Of a stretch of DNA of 15,093 nucleotides, positions 1 to 6,402 are shown in pieces. The position numbers and the translations under genes were made by a program. The stretch is from JABIBT01 sp964471565 (lineage in GTDB: Archaea > Nanobdellota > Nanobdellia > SCGC-AAA011-G17 > PNOQ01), in NCBI GenBank assembly GCA_964471565.1, contig CAYYFK010000014.1, forward strand, positions 1 through 15,093, written 5' to 3'. The notes below the pieces were generated by a model, which saw only the letters and a list, made by a program, of their open reading frames with translations, was not told the DNA's origin and did not search any database. Numbering within the stretch: the stretch's first letter is position 1; each line of letters opens with the position of its first letter.

Positions 1-9
1 TCTCTTCAT
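1..9 (-). CDS. Start of a leftward gene cut by the window edge
   Basis: Only three codons are visible (M-K-R, with ATG at 9-7). The call rests on the promoter: a leftward TATA-like box (TTTATAAT read on the minus strand, about 31-40) ends 21 nt from this ATG. That is the same spacing seen at the other promoters here. No product can be named. It would be divergent from the methyltransferase at 96. Confidence 0.35.
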
Positions 10-30
10 AGAAAAGAGAAAAAAGATTCA

Positions 31-40
31 ATTATAAAGC
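31..40 (-). promoter_or_regulatory. TATA box for the leftward gene starting at 9
   Basis: The minus strand reads GCTTTATAAT, preceded by a purine-rich GGAAAG that could be a BRE. The box ends 21 nt before the ATG at 9. Box-to-start spacing matches the other archaeal-type promoters in the window. Confidence 0.4.
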
Positions 41-63
41 TTTCCAACATAAAATTCACAAGG

Positions 64-71
64 TTTATAAA
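64..71 (+). promoter_or_regulatory. TATA box for the methyltransferase/glycosyltransferase pair
   Basis: TTTATAAA lies 24 nt before the ATG at 96, with no Shine-Dalgarno sequence in between. This fits an archaeal TATA box driving a leaderless or very short-leader transcript of the genes at 96 and 716. Confidence 0.65.
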
Positions 72-95
72 TTAACCTCGGTTTTAGCCTGAAAT

Positions 96-719
96 ATGGG
101 AGTTAAAAGTTGGACAGAATTTTATAGTCATAATATTACGCTAAAAGAATTTTTAGGAAACTTCTATAGTCATGAATTTTTCAATGAGATGGCTAAAAGA
201 AAACCAAAAAAAATACTAGAAGTTGGGTCTGGTTCTGGAGTCATGGGGATACTCCTAAGTCATCTAGGATATAAAGTAGTTTCAATTGACAGCGATAAAG
301 GAGTAATTGATATAGCAAAAAAGAATAACAAAAAATTTAATGGAAGTACAGATTTCAAAGTAGGAGATGGCTTCAACCTAGAATTCAAAGATAATTCATT
401 TGATATAAGTTTTTCACAAGGACTATATGAGCATTTTTCAAATAAAGAAATAAAAAAAATAACTGATGAACAACTAAGAGTTTGTAAGAATACTATTTTT
501 GTTAGTGTGCCAAACAAAAACTATGGTACAAAAGATGTGGGTAACGAGAGATTAATGAATAGTAGAAGTTGGTATAAGCTATTAAAAAAATTATATCCTG
601 AAAAGAAAATCAAAGTTGTAGAGTATCAGTACTTTCTAAGAAAAAATAAACCAATAAAGACAATATTTAATCTTCTATTAAACAAAAAAGTTCAAACTCT
701 AATCATGATTAAAAAATGA
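96..719 (+). CDS. Class I SAM-dependent methyltransferase
   Basis: A 207-residue protein with a Rossmann-type methyltransferase core. Motif I, LEVGSGSG, is at about residues 41-48. An acidic residue ends strand 2 (VSIDSD, about 62-67), a VGDGF segment follows (motif post-II), and an EHF segment sits before the later strands. The class fold and SAM binding are clear; the acceptor is not. Its promoter-proximal place before a glycosyltransferase, in a glycan locus, makes a sugar or polyprenyl-linked glycan acceptor plausible (inference). The stop codon overlaps the start of the next gene (ATGA at 716-719), so the two are probably translationally coupled. The start is supported by the TATA box 24 nt upstream. 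No signal peptide or membrane segment is seen, so it should be cytoplasmic. Confidence 0.85.
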   Translation: MGVKSWTEFYSHNITLKEFLGNFYSHEFFNEMAKRKPKKILEVGSGSGVMGILLSHLGYKVVSIDSDKGVIDIAKKNNKKFNGSTDFKVGDGFNLEFKDNSFDISFSQGLYEHFSNKEIKKITDEQLRVCKNTIFVSVPNKNYGTKDVGNERLMNSRSWYKLLKKLYPEKKIKVVEYQYFLRKNKPIKTIFNLLLNKKVQTLIMIKK

Positions 720-1723
720 AAATTAATTATCTCTCCCCAGGAGAATTCTCAACAGAAGGACTAACAATTATATCTAATAAAATAAAAGAGTTTATGTTAA
801 AAAATAAAGTAGAATTTGTAAATAAAAGAGAAGACATAAGACACATTCATTCTCACGGATTTCTTCTATCAACTAAAAATAAAGATAAAAAAGTAAAAAA
901 GATATACTCCCTATATTCATACATAAATGAAAATACATTCAAGACATTTTTTAACACTATAGAATCAAACTTTAAACTAGGACAAGAATACCCAGAAGGA
1001 CATTCAAGAATAAAAGATTTAATTCTGCCCTCCTTAAGTTCACTAATACCTTTATGGATAAAAAAACATTATCTCAAAAATATGGATATTTTAGTAGTCC
1101 CAACCATTCATATGAAGAACGAACTAAATCTCAAAAACATAAGAGTTATTCCATTCGGAATAGATGAAAGTAAATTTAAAAATCTAAAAACAAAAAAACA
1201 AAGGTTGAGAGTTTCATATTTTGGCCATAATGATTCATTGAAAGGAGTTTATGACGTAATTCAAGCATTTGGAAAAATAAAATCCAATGTAGAATTGCAC
1301 ATATATCTCTCGGAATTTTCTGAGAAAACAGAAAAGCTTGCAAAAAAACACAATAATAAAATAGAAGTTTTCGGAAAAGTAGAAAATATAGAAAAAGCCT
1401 ACAATGAAAGCAACATAATTGTAATCCCCTATAGAACTAAAGCAGGAGCCACAGGAATCCCACTAGTTCTTTTAGAAAGCATGGCTTGTGAAAGAGCAAT
1501 AATAACAACTAACTTAGAAAATCTAAAAGAGGTTGCACAAGATTCAGTAGAATATGTTAAACCAAATTCCCCGAGTCAAATAAAAAACAAAATTATAGAA
1601 TTATTAAATAATAAAGAAAAGAGAATTGATTTGGGGAAAAAAGCAAGAGAGAGAATTTTAGAAGAATACACTGAAAAAAAGATGTTTGATAGATACCTAA
1701 AGTTATACAACTCAATGATTTAA
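716..1723 (+). CDS. GT4-like glycosyltransferase (GT-B fold)
   Basis: A 335-residue protein of the Glycos_transf_1 type, expected to transfer a sugar from a nucleotide-sugar donor to a growing surface glycan on the cytoplasmic face. The C-terminal donor-binding domain begins after the PFGIDESKF linker (about 146-154). It contains the strand-loop SYFGHNDSLKG (about 167-177), IEVFGKV, and the donor-site helix GIPLVLLESMA (about 247-257). In the usual EX7E pattern the first Glu is replaced by Thr246, while the second, Glu254, is kept. Such replacements occur in the family but weaken a confident activity call. It overlaps the upstream methyltransferase by four bases (ATGA). Its 3' end overlaps the convergent kinase gene by 12 bases. 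Donor and acceptor are unknown. Confidence 0.85.
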   Translation: MKINYLSPGEFSTEGLTIISNKIKEFMLKNKVEFVNKREDIRHIHSHGFLLSTKNKDKKVKKIYSLYSYINENTFKTFFNTIESNFKLGQEYPEGHSRIKDLILPSLSSLIPLWIKKHYLKNMDILVVPTIHMKNELNLKNIRVIPFGIDESKFKNLKTKKQRLRVSYFGHNDSLKGVYDVIQAFGKIKSNVELHIYLSEFSEKTEKLAKKHNNKIEVFGKVENIEKAYNESNIIVIPYRTKAGATGIPLVLLESMACERAIITTNLENLKEVAQDSVEYVKPNSPSQIKNKIIELLNNKEKRIDLGKKARERILEEYTEKKMFDRYLKLYNSMI

Positions 1724-3007
1724 AAATTTAGGAAACAATAAATTAGAAACTTCATCCAGTGTTTGTTCTTCACTTTCAGATTTAATCTTATTCAGATTAC
1801 CTAATCCGGGCAAAATCATATCAAATAGTTTTTCTTGCCTTTCTAAATCTCCTGCAGGGTGTCCTGGCTTTCTTTTATACAAAACTTCAGGATCATTATA
1901 CAAATAAAAAACCATTGTTGGCTTTGGAAAGATAGAATACAATGCTTTTCTCAATTTATTATTAACATTTTTCATCAATAGTAAATCAGTAGCATACCTA
2001 TCTACAATAACAATCTCATCTTTAATCCTTTTAGGAAAAATATCTTTCAAATATCTTAAATAAAGATCTAAAGCAAAAACTGGCGCCGCAAACGAATAAA
2101 TCAGTTTTTTCTTCAAAGATTTCTTAGATGGTTTAGAGCTTTCCTCTTTTTTCTCTTTAGCTTTATACTTTCTACCAAAAAATTGTATTGGGAGAAGATT
2201 ATTTCTTCCCCTTCCAGTATATATCAATGAAGACTTCAATTTATTTTTTTTAAAAATATCAGATAAGCTGCTTGTAATTGTGCTCTTTCCTGAACCATCC
2301 ATACCAATAAAACAAACAAGAGGACTAGGTCTAATTAATTTGCCCATTTTCCATAATGAACTCATAAAAAGGGTTCTAAAAACAGAAAAAGGATTTCTCA
2401 AAACAAGAGACTTCTTAATTTCTGGTTTCAAAGCATCTAGCTTCTTAAAATCTAATTCTTTATAGGCATGAAACATATTTTTTGACAACTCTCTACCTAA
2501 AATATTTTTTATTGAATTAAAAACATAGCTCGTATCTAATCTCTTTTTACGTAGTTCTCTAACCAGCGGAGCATATCTAGCTTTTTCACCACTTAATTTA
2601 GAGTGAAAGAGAATATTAATTAACAAATCTTCATCAGAAATTACATAAAAAGAGTCTACTTTTTTTCTTCTTTCTAAAACTTGTTCTGCCTTGAGATAGG
2701 GTATACTATTTCCAGAAATACCTCCTTCATGAAAGTGAAATTTGACTAACTTCTGCTCACTAGGCAAATATTTCCAAAACCCAGAATGACTAGAATATGG
2801 ACTTATTGGTTGTCTAAGAAAACCATTGGAAACAAGTATTTTTTCAAACTTTTTAGACTCTTCTTTTTTAACAACAATATCTATATCCTTTCCAACTTGC
2901 TCATTATCATAAATCAAAAAATCATAGTTTCTAATGATTGCATAATCAAGATTATCAGAATCAAATTCATTCAATATTTTTTTTATAATTTCGGTTGATT
3001 CATACAT
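1712..3007 (-). CDS. Nucleotidyltransferase-like / thymidylate-kinase-like two-domain protein
   Basis: A 431-residue protein. The N-terminal region (about 1-200) looks like the nucleotidyltransferase-like domain of capsule-locus proteins (PF14907-like, by pattern). It has an IIRN segment and an intact D-x-D pair in KDIDIVV (Asp41, Asp43). The C-terminal region (about 228-425) is a P-loop kinase of the thymidylate-kinase type, with Walker A GMDGSGKS (235-242) and a DR motif in IVIVDRYATD (Asp336, Arg337). Proteins of this type in polysaccharide clusters are often called dTMP kinase. A role in phosphorylating a glycan or lipid-linked precursor is more likely than nucleotide metabolism, but this is inference. 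It is the second gene of a leftward pair, begins one base after the stop of its paralogue at 3009, and has a good GAGGT ribosome site. No membrane segment is seen. Confidence 0.75.
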   Translation of the reverse strand: MYESTEIIKKILNEFDSDNLDYAIIRNYDFLIYDNEQVGKDIDIVVKKEESKKFEKILVSNGFLRQPISPYSSHSGFWKYLPSEQKLVKFHFHEGGISGNSIPYLKAEQVLERRKKVDSFYVISDEDLLINILFHSKLSGEKARYAPLVRELRKKRLDTSYVFNSIKNILGRELSKNMFHAYKELDFKKLDALKPEIKKSLVLRNPFSVFRTLFMSSLWKMGKLIRPSPLVCFIGMDGSGKSTITSSLSDIFKKNKLKSSLIYTGRGRNNLLPIQFFGRKYKAKEKKEESSKPSKKSLKKKLIYSFAAPVFALDLYLRYLKDIFPKRIKDEIVIVDRYATDLLLMKNVNNKLRKALYSIFPKPTMVFYLYNDPEVLYKRKPGHPAGDLERQEKLFDMILPGLGNLNKIKSESEEQTLDEVSNLLFPKFLNH

Positions 3008-3008
3008 C

Positions 3009-4379
3009 TCAATACCTCAATTTCCTAAATACATCTTTCCATGTAACCTCAATCAATTTATATAGGTTTTTGTCAACAAATTTTCTACTTTTAACTCTTA
3101 TTGGTTTTACAATCTTAATTAAGTTCGTATAATTGTCTCGCTGTTCTTCTAAATTTTGCCTAGTTTGGTCTTTTCTTCTTTCTGCCAATATATCTATATC
3201 TACATCCAACAAAAAAATAAAGTCTGGCCTTGGGAAAATCTTAACTAAGAATTTTATCAATTTGCTATTTTTAGCATAGGGGTACTGGCCATACATTCTA
3301 TAAAAATACCTATCAACTATCAATAAATCTCTTTTTCTTAGCTTTGGATAAATATGAAACAAATATCTAAACAAGTCTTCAATAAAAACATAAAGAAAAA
3401 GCAATTCTAACTTTAGACTAAATTTTGGTATGCTCCCTTTATTTATAGACTCATCATACACGCTTTTGCCTTTTTTTTCCATTTTCTTTGAAATTAATTT
3501 TGTCCAAGGAAAAATAGGTTTCCAGCCAAAATAATAATACTCTGATTTAAGGTTAAGCCTATCAAAAAGTTTAACATATTCTCTCAAAAGTCCTTTGCTT
3601 AATGTAGTCTTACCAGAACCATTAACTCCAGAAAAAGCAATCAAAGTTCCCTTTCTTTTTAGAGAAGCTCTTTTTGAAAAGAATTGAAAAATCTGTTTAG
3701 ATAAAAACCAATTAATCAAACAAAAATCTTTACTGAATATCCTTTTTAGGTTTGCAGGAATTATAAATGAATTTTTCAAAGAGTACGGAAATTTTTTAGA
3801 ACTAACAAATAATTCCTCTGGATTAGTTTTAAAACATCCAATAAATCTTGAAAAAGAATATTTCCATCCGTATCTGCCAGTTATAGAATAAATATATTTC
3901 CAATCCAATTCTTTTTTTAATAAATCTGAAATCAACTCATACTCATATTTTTCAATTTTGTAATTTTCAAATAATATATGAGAGAGATGTATCATTAATT
4001 GGTTTTCAAAAGAAGGAACGTAAACTAACTCATTCAATTTAATCTTAGTTTTTTCAACTTCATCAGCAGTTAGGCACTTCATACCCAACCAACCAATTTG
4101 CCTATGAATATGCAAAACTAACAAAAATCCTTCATTATATTTAACCATCATAGTTTTATATGGCTCATTTTTTTCACTAAAATAAACATAAAATCCTTCT
4201 TTTTTCAATAAATTTATGGCTTCTTTATATTTTTTTGTCGTAGTAATCAGAATATCCAATCCTCCAATAGAATGATTGTGCTTCTTAGTCTGTTTAAACA
4301 AAACATAGGAGAGATTATTATCTTTTAATAATTTTAAAGGATGTATGTATTGCTCATCAATTAGGTAATTTTTTAACAT
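3009..4379 (-). CDS. Paralogous nucleotidyltransferase-like / thymidylate-kinase-like protein
   Basis: The same two-domain layout as the gene that follows it, with 456 residues from the start chosen here. The P-loop is GVNGSGKT (about 251-258) and the DR motif lies in LLIVDRYFYR (Asp356, Arg357). The N-terminal nucleotidyltransferase-like domain is degenerate: the D-x-D position reads GGLDILI, leaving only Asp42, so nucleotidyl transfer by this copy is doubtful. The open frame reaches back to a TTG at 4400. The ATG at 4379 is preferred because the leftward TATA box (4401-4410) directly abuts the TTG but lies 21 nt from the ATG, the spacing used elsewhere in the window. Sequence similarity between the two copies is modest, so the duplication is old, or both came in as a pair. 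The substrate is unknown. Confidence 0.7.
   Translation of the reverse strand: MLKNYLIDEQYIHPLKLLKDNNLSYVLFKQTKKHNHSIGGLDILITTTKKYKEAINLLKKEGFYVYFSEKNEPYKTMMVKYNEGFLLVLHIHRQIGWLGMKCLTADEVEKTKIKLNELVYVPSFENQLMIHLSHILFENYKIEKYEYELISDLLKKELDWKYIYSITGRYGWKYSFSRFIGCFKTNPEELFVSSKKFPYSLKNSFIIPANLKRIFSKDFCLINWFLSKQIFQFFSKRASLKRKGTLIAFSGVNGSGKTTLSKGLLREYVKLFDRLNLKSEYYYFGWKPIFPWTKLISKKMEKKGKSVYDESINKGSIPKFSLKLELLFLYVFIEDLFRYLFHIYPKLRKRDLLIVDRYFYRMYGQYPYAKNSKLIKFLVKIFPRPDFIFLLDVDIDILAERRKDQTRQNLEEQRDNYTNLIKIVKPIRVKSRKFVDKNLYKLIEVTWKDVFRKLRY
3014..3018 (-). promoter_or_regulatory. Shine-Dalgarno site for the second kinase gene
   Basis: On the minus strand GAGGT lies 6 nt before the ATG at 3007 and inside the last codons of the upstream gene. 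It is the clearest ribosome-binding site in the window. It fits a downstream operon gene in a genome whose first genes appear leaderless. Confidence 0.55.
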
Positions 4380-4400
4380 AATACGGGCAGAAACACCCAA

Positions 4401-4410
4401 CTTATAAAAC
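4401..4410 (-). promoter_or_regulatory. TATA box for the kinase pair
   Basis: The minus strand reads GTTTTATAAG. It ends 21 nt before the ATG at 4379 and zero bases before the TTG at 4400, so it decides the start of the kinase gene in favour of 4379. It is divergent from the CysC promoter. Confidence 0.6.
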
Positions 4411-4453
4411 TTATTAAGTAAAAATTCACATAAAGAGGATTATTTAGTAAAAC

Positions 4454-4461
4454 ATATAAAA
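4454..4461 (+). promoter_or_regulatory. TATA box for the APS kinase gene
   Basis: ATATAAAA lies 26 nt before the ATG at 4488, with no Shine-Dalgarno sequence. It is divergent from the kinase-pair promoter about 45 bases to the left. Confidence 0.5.
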
Positions 4462-4487
4462 GAACTAATTCTCACAAATTTGAATAA

Positions 4488-5069
4488 ATGAATCAAAACA
4501 ATATAACTTGGCACAATAGAAAAATTTCAAGAGAAAACAGATTAGATCTAACTAAAAATAAAAATAAAGTAGTCTGGTTCACCGGCCTATCTGGATCAGG
4601 AAAATCAACAATAGCCATTGAATTAGAAAAAAAACTTCACGAAAAAGGAATTCTAAGTTACGTTTTAGATGGAGATAATGTAAGACACGGTCTAAACAAA
4701 GATTTAGGATTCTCAACAAAAGATAGAGAAGAAAATATAAGGAGATTAGCAGAATTAACAAAATTATTTCATGATTCTGGAGTATTCACAATAGCTTCTT
4801 TTATAAGTCCATTCAAAAAAGAAAGAGACCTAGCAAGAAGTTACGCTGGAGAAGACTTTATTGAAGTACATGTAGACTGCCCCTTAGAAGAATGTGAAAA
4901 AAGAGATACAAAGGGACTATACAAAAAAGCAAGATCTGGAGAATTAAAAGAATTCACAGGAATAAGCCACCCATATGAGATTCCAGAAAACCCAGAAATA
5001 ACAATAAATACAAAGGATAAAAATGTAGAAGAATGTGTTGAAGAAATAATTAGATATCTCAAATTATAA
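4488..5069 (+). CDS. cysC: Adenylylsulfate (APS) kinase
   Basis: A 193-residue protein of full family length that phosphorylates APS with ATP to give PAPS, the sulfate donor for sulfotransferases. Visible family signatures are the P-loop GLSGSGKS (about 33-40), LDGDNVRHGLNKDLGFS (about 60-76) with the APS-binding Asp/Arg residues, DREENIRR just after, ISPFKKERDLAR in the middle, and GLYKKARSGELKEFTG followed by P(Y)E-x-PENPE near the end. It has its own promoter and is separated from the operon at 5131, so it may be expressed alone. A PAPS user, the sulfotransferase at 11755-12663, lies in the same window. No ATP sulfurylase to make APS, and no PAP phosphatase, is visible here. The identification is strong. 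Confidence 0.96.
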   Translation: MNQNNITWHNRKISRENRLDLTKNKNKVVWFTGLSGSGKSTIAIELEKKLHEKGILSYVLDGDNVRHGLNKDLGFSTKDREENIRRLAELTKLFHDSGVFTIASFISPFKKERDLARSYAGEDFIEVHVDCPLEECEKRDTKGLYKKARSGELKEFTGISHPYEIPENPEITINTKDKNVEECVEEIIRYLKL

Positions 5070-5094
5070 CATAATTCTTTAAATAATAAGAAGA

Positions 5095-5102
5095 TTTATA
5101 AG
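5095..5102 (+). promoter_or_regulatory. TATA box for the seven-gene carbamoyltransferase operon
   Basis: TTTATAAG lies 28 nt before the ATG at 5131. No other TATA-like box with this spacing is seen upstream of any gene until 10319. The genes from 5131 to 10309 are therefore probably one transcript. Confidence 0.6.
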
Positions 5103-5130
5103 TTATCCTTATTTCCTAACCAAAAAGAAA

Positions 5131-5334
5131 ATGTTCGAACAAAAAAGCAATAAAAAAGAGAAGGTTGGTAAAAAAATAGGTTATATATTTAGTTATTTCC
5201 TGTTCACAACGATTCTATTTTATTTATTGACTTTTCTAGACAAAATTCCATCACATTGGACGTATCTCCATATGGTGGTTATAACTTTTTTAATAGTATT
5301 AATTGGAATCTTTATTGGGGGTAGATTAAAATAG
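5131..5334 (+). CDS. Small two-TM membrane protein, like the N-terminal half of SxtJ
   Basis: A 67-residue protein with a Lys-rich N-terminus and two hydrophobic segments (about 15-37 and 47-64) joined by a short polar loop, KIPSHWTYLH. It ends in GGRLK. No catalytic motif is seen. In bacterial NodU-type carbamoyltransferase neighbourhoods, SxtJ-family membrane proteins of about 130 residues start with a similar Lys-rich, two-TM region. This protein plus the next ORF would reproduce that layout. That comparison is from memory and is an inference. The stop codon TAG (5332-5334) overlaps the first possible codon of the next frame (ATA at 5331). It is the first gene of the operon, with its start fixed by the TATA box 28 nt upstream. 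Confidence 0.7.
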   Translation: MFEQKSNKKEKVGKKIGYIFSYFLFTTILFYLLTFLDKIPSHWTYLHMVVITFLIVLIGIFIGGRLK

Positions 5335-5570
5335 GTTTTTTCAAAGGGTTCAAAAACGGATCTCAAAAATTTGGAAACAATATAGCAGTAATCATAAATA
5401 CTGTCCTACTCTTGCTAGTTTACATTGTAGGAGTTGGGATAACTTCTATAATCTCAAAAATAAGTGGAAAGAAATTCTTAGACACAAAACAATCTAAAGA
5501 AAAAGAAAGTTATTGGGTAGATTTAAACCTAAAAAAGAAAAAATTGGAGGAATATTATAAACAATACTAA
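5331..5570 (+). CDS. Small one-TM protein, like the C-terminal half of SxtJ; AUA start or -1 frameshift
   Basis: A 79-codon frame with no ATG, GTG or TTG start before the middle of its membrane segment. From ATA at 5331 it reads (I/M)GFFKGFKNG, then an amphipathic stretch, a hydrophobic segment (about 18-41), ISGKKFLD, and a charged tail with ESYW and a terminal EEYYKQY. Small proteins starting MGFF-K-F and ending SYW...YY(R/K)QF occur beside NodU carbamoyltransferases, and SxtJ proteins end with a comparable SYW...QF tail (recalled, not searched). The frame is open back only to 5325 (ATT-AAA-ATA). Translation must therefore begin at AUA or AUU by coupling with the overlapping stop (ATAG), or come from a -1 shift at TTAAAATAG that fuses it to the 67-residue ORF. 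The coding nature is supported by composition and the conserved-looking ends. It ends one base before the HNH gene. Confidence 0.7.
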   Translation: MGFFKGFKNGSQKFGNNIAVIINTVLLLLVYIVGVGITSIISKISGKKFLDTKQSKEKESYWVDLNLKKKKLEEYYKQY

Positions 5571-5571
5571 A

Positions 5572-6402
5572 ATGCCAGCACCAAAAAATCCAAAAAAATA
5601 CAGGGAATGGAAAAATAATTTGTATAGTTCATGGCAAAATCCAGAACGTAAAAAAAAGATGAGTAATCTATTTAAAAACAGAAAGTTTTCAAAAGAAACA
5701 TTAAGAAAAATGAGTGAAGCCGCAAAAAAAAGAAATGGCAAAGAAAACCCCTTCTACGGGAAAAAACACACTGAAGAAACAAGAAGAAAAATATCAAAAG
5801 CCAATAGTGGAAAAAATAGTGCAAGATATGGAAAACCTGCTTGGAATAAAAATAAAGAAATAAGCCAAAAAACAAGAAGAAAAATATCTCAATCAATGGA
5901 AAAAAAATATCTTGAAAATCCCTCTCTCAGAAAAAAATTATCTTTAGATCGTAAAGGAAAGAAATTTTCAATAGAGCATAGATCTAAAATATCTAAAAAA
6001 ACAAAAGAGTTTTACAAGAAAAATCCTGAATTTAATAAACATAAAAACAATCCAATGTGGCAAGGAGGAATATCCTTTAGTCCATATAATATTTTATTCA
6101 ACAAAAAATTTAAAGAAAAGATAAAAAATAAATATGGGAAAAAGTGTATTCATTGTAAAAAGAATAATAAAATTAACATACATCATATAAACTATATTAA
6201 ACTACACAGTACGCCACTAAACTGTATCCCTGTATGTCACAAGTGTAACACAAAATTTAATTCTAATCGTGATTTCTGGTTCGCCTATTGGTGTAATTTC
6301 TTAAATATAAGACAAGAAGATAATATGAAAGAAGCTGGAATAATTTCAAAAATGGGAAAGGAGGAACTATTAAATCTCGTAGGAAACATAAAAAATGACT
6401 AA
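5572..6402 (+). CDS. NUMOD3-repeat HNH homing-type endonuclease
   Basis: A 276-residue, very Lys-rich protein. Residues about 37-152 hold roughly four NUMOD3-like DNA-binding motifs, for example FSKETLRKMSEAAK, NPFYGKKHTEETRRKIS, ISQKTRRKISQSM and FSIEHRSKISKKT. A NPMWQGG linker (about 160-166) leads to a zinc-ribbon HNH nuclease: Cys192/Cys195, His204-His205, Asn217, and Cys222/Cys225. This is the architecture of free-standing homing endonucleases, which cut DNA at a specific site and spread into it. It sits one base after the small membrane gene and overlaps the carbamoyltransferase start by 8 bases, so it is inserted into the operon without breaking either neighbour. The last 25 residues, beginning MKEAGIISKMG, lie outside the recognisable HNH fold. 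They differ in composition and may be host-derived sequence. It has no apparent glycan role. Confidence 0.85.
   Translation: MPAPKNPKKYREWKNNLYSSWQNPERKKKMSNLFKNRKFSKETLRKMSEAAKKRNGKENPFYGKKHTEETRRKISKANSGKNSARYGKPAWNKNKEISQKTRRKISQSMEKKYLENPSLRKKLSLDRKGKKFSIEHRSKISKKTKEFYKKNPEFNKHKNNPMWQGGISFSPYNILFNKKFKEKIKNKYGKKCIHCKKNNKINIHHINYIKLHSTPLNCIPVCHKCNTKFNSNRDFWFAYWCNFLNIRQEDNMKEAGIISKMGKEELLNLVGNIKND

Noticed and set aside
1..19. Inverted repeat TCTCTT / AAGAGA with a 7-base loop at the left edge
   Set aside because: The arms are only 6 bp and the downstream run is A-rich, not T-rich on either useful strand. It also overlaps the likely first codons of a leftward gene, so a terminator call is not supported.
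1712..4379. Naming the two P-loop proteins as thymidylate kinases (tmk)
   Set aside because: Both carry a long N-terminal nucleotidyltransferase-like domain and lie in a glycan locus in tandem, so a housekeeping dTMP kinase role is unlikely.
5547..5551. GGAGG string upstream of the HNH gene
   Set aside because: It is about 20 nt before the ATG at 5572 and inside the Leu-Glu-Glu codons of the small membrane ORF, so the spacing is too long for a ribosome site.
5672..5896. Minus-strand open frame with a Phe-rich hydrophobic translation
   Set aside because: It is the antisense of the Lys-rich AAA/GAA codons of the HNH gene, which produce TTT/TTC runs. It is an artefact of composition.
5700..6030. 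Recurrent short motifs in DNA that could pass for a repeat array
   Set aside because: The repeats are at protein level (NUMOD3 motifs), with irregular spacing and diverged DNA. There are no CRISPR-like identical repeats or spacers anywhere in the window.
6359..6364. Perfect AGGAGG Shine-Dalgarno-like string before the carbamoyltransferase
   Set aside because: It lies 30 nt before the ATG at 6395, too far to place that start, and no start codon lies 5-12 nt after it. It is explained by Lys-Glu-Glu codons of the HNH gene.
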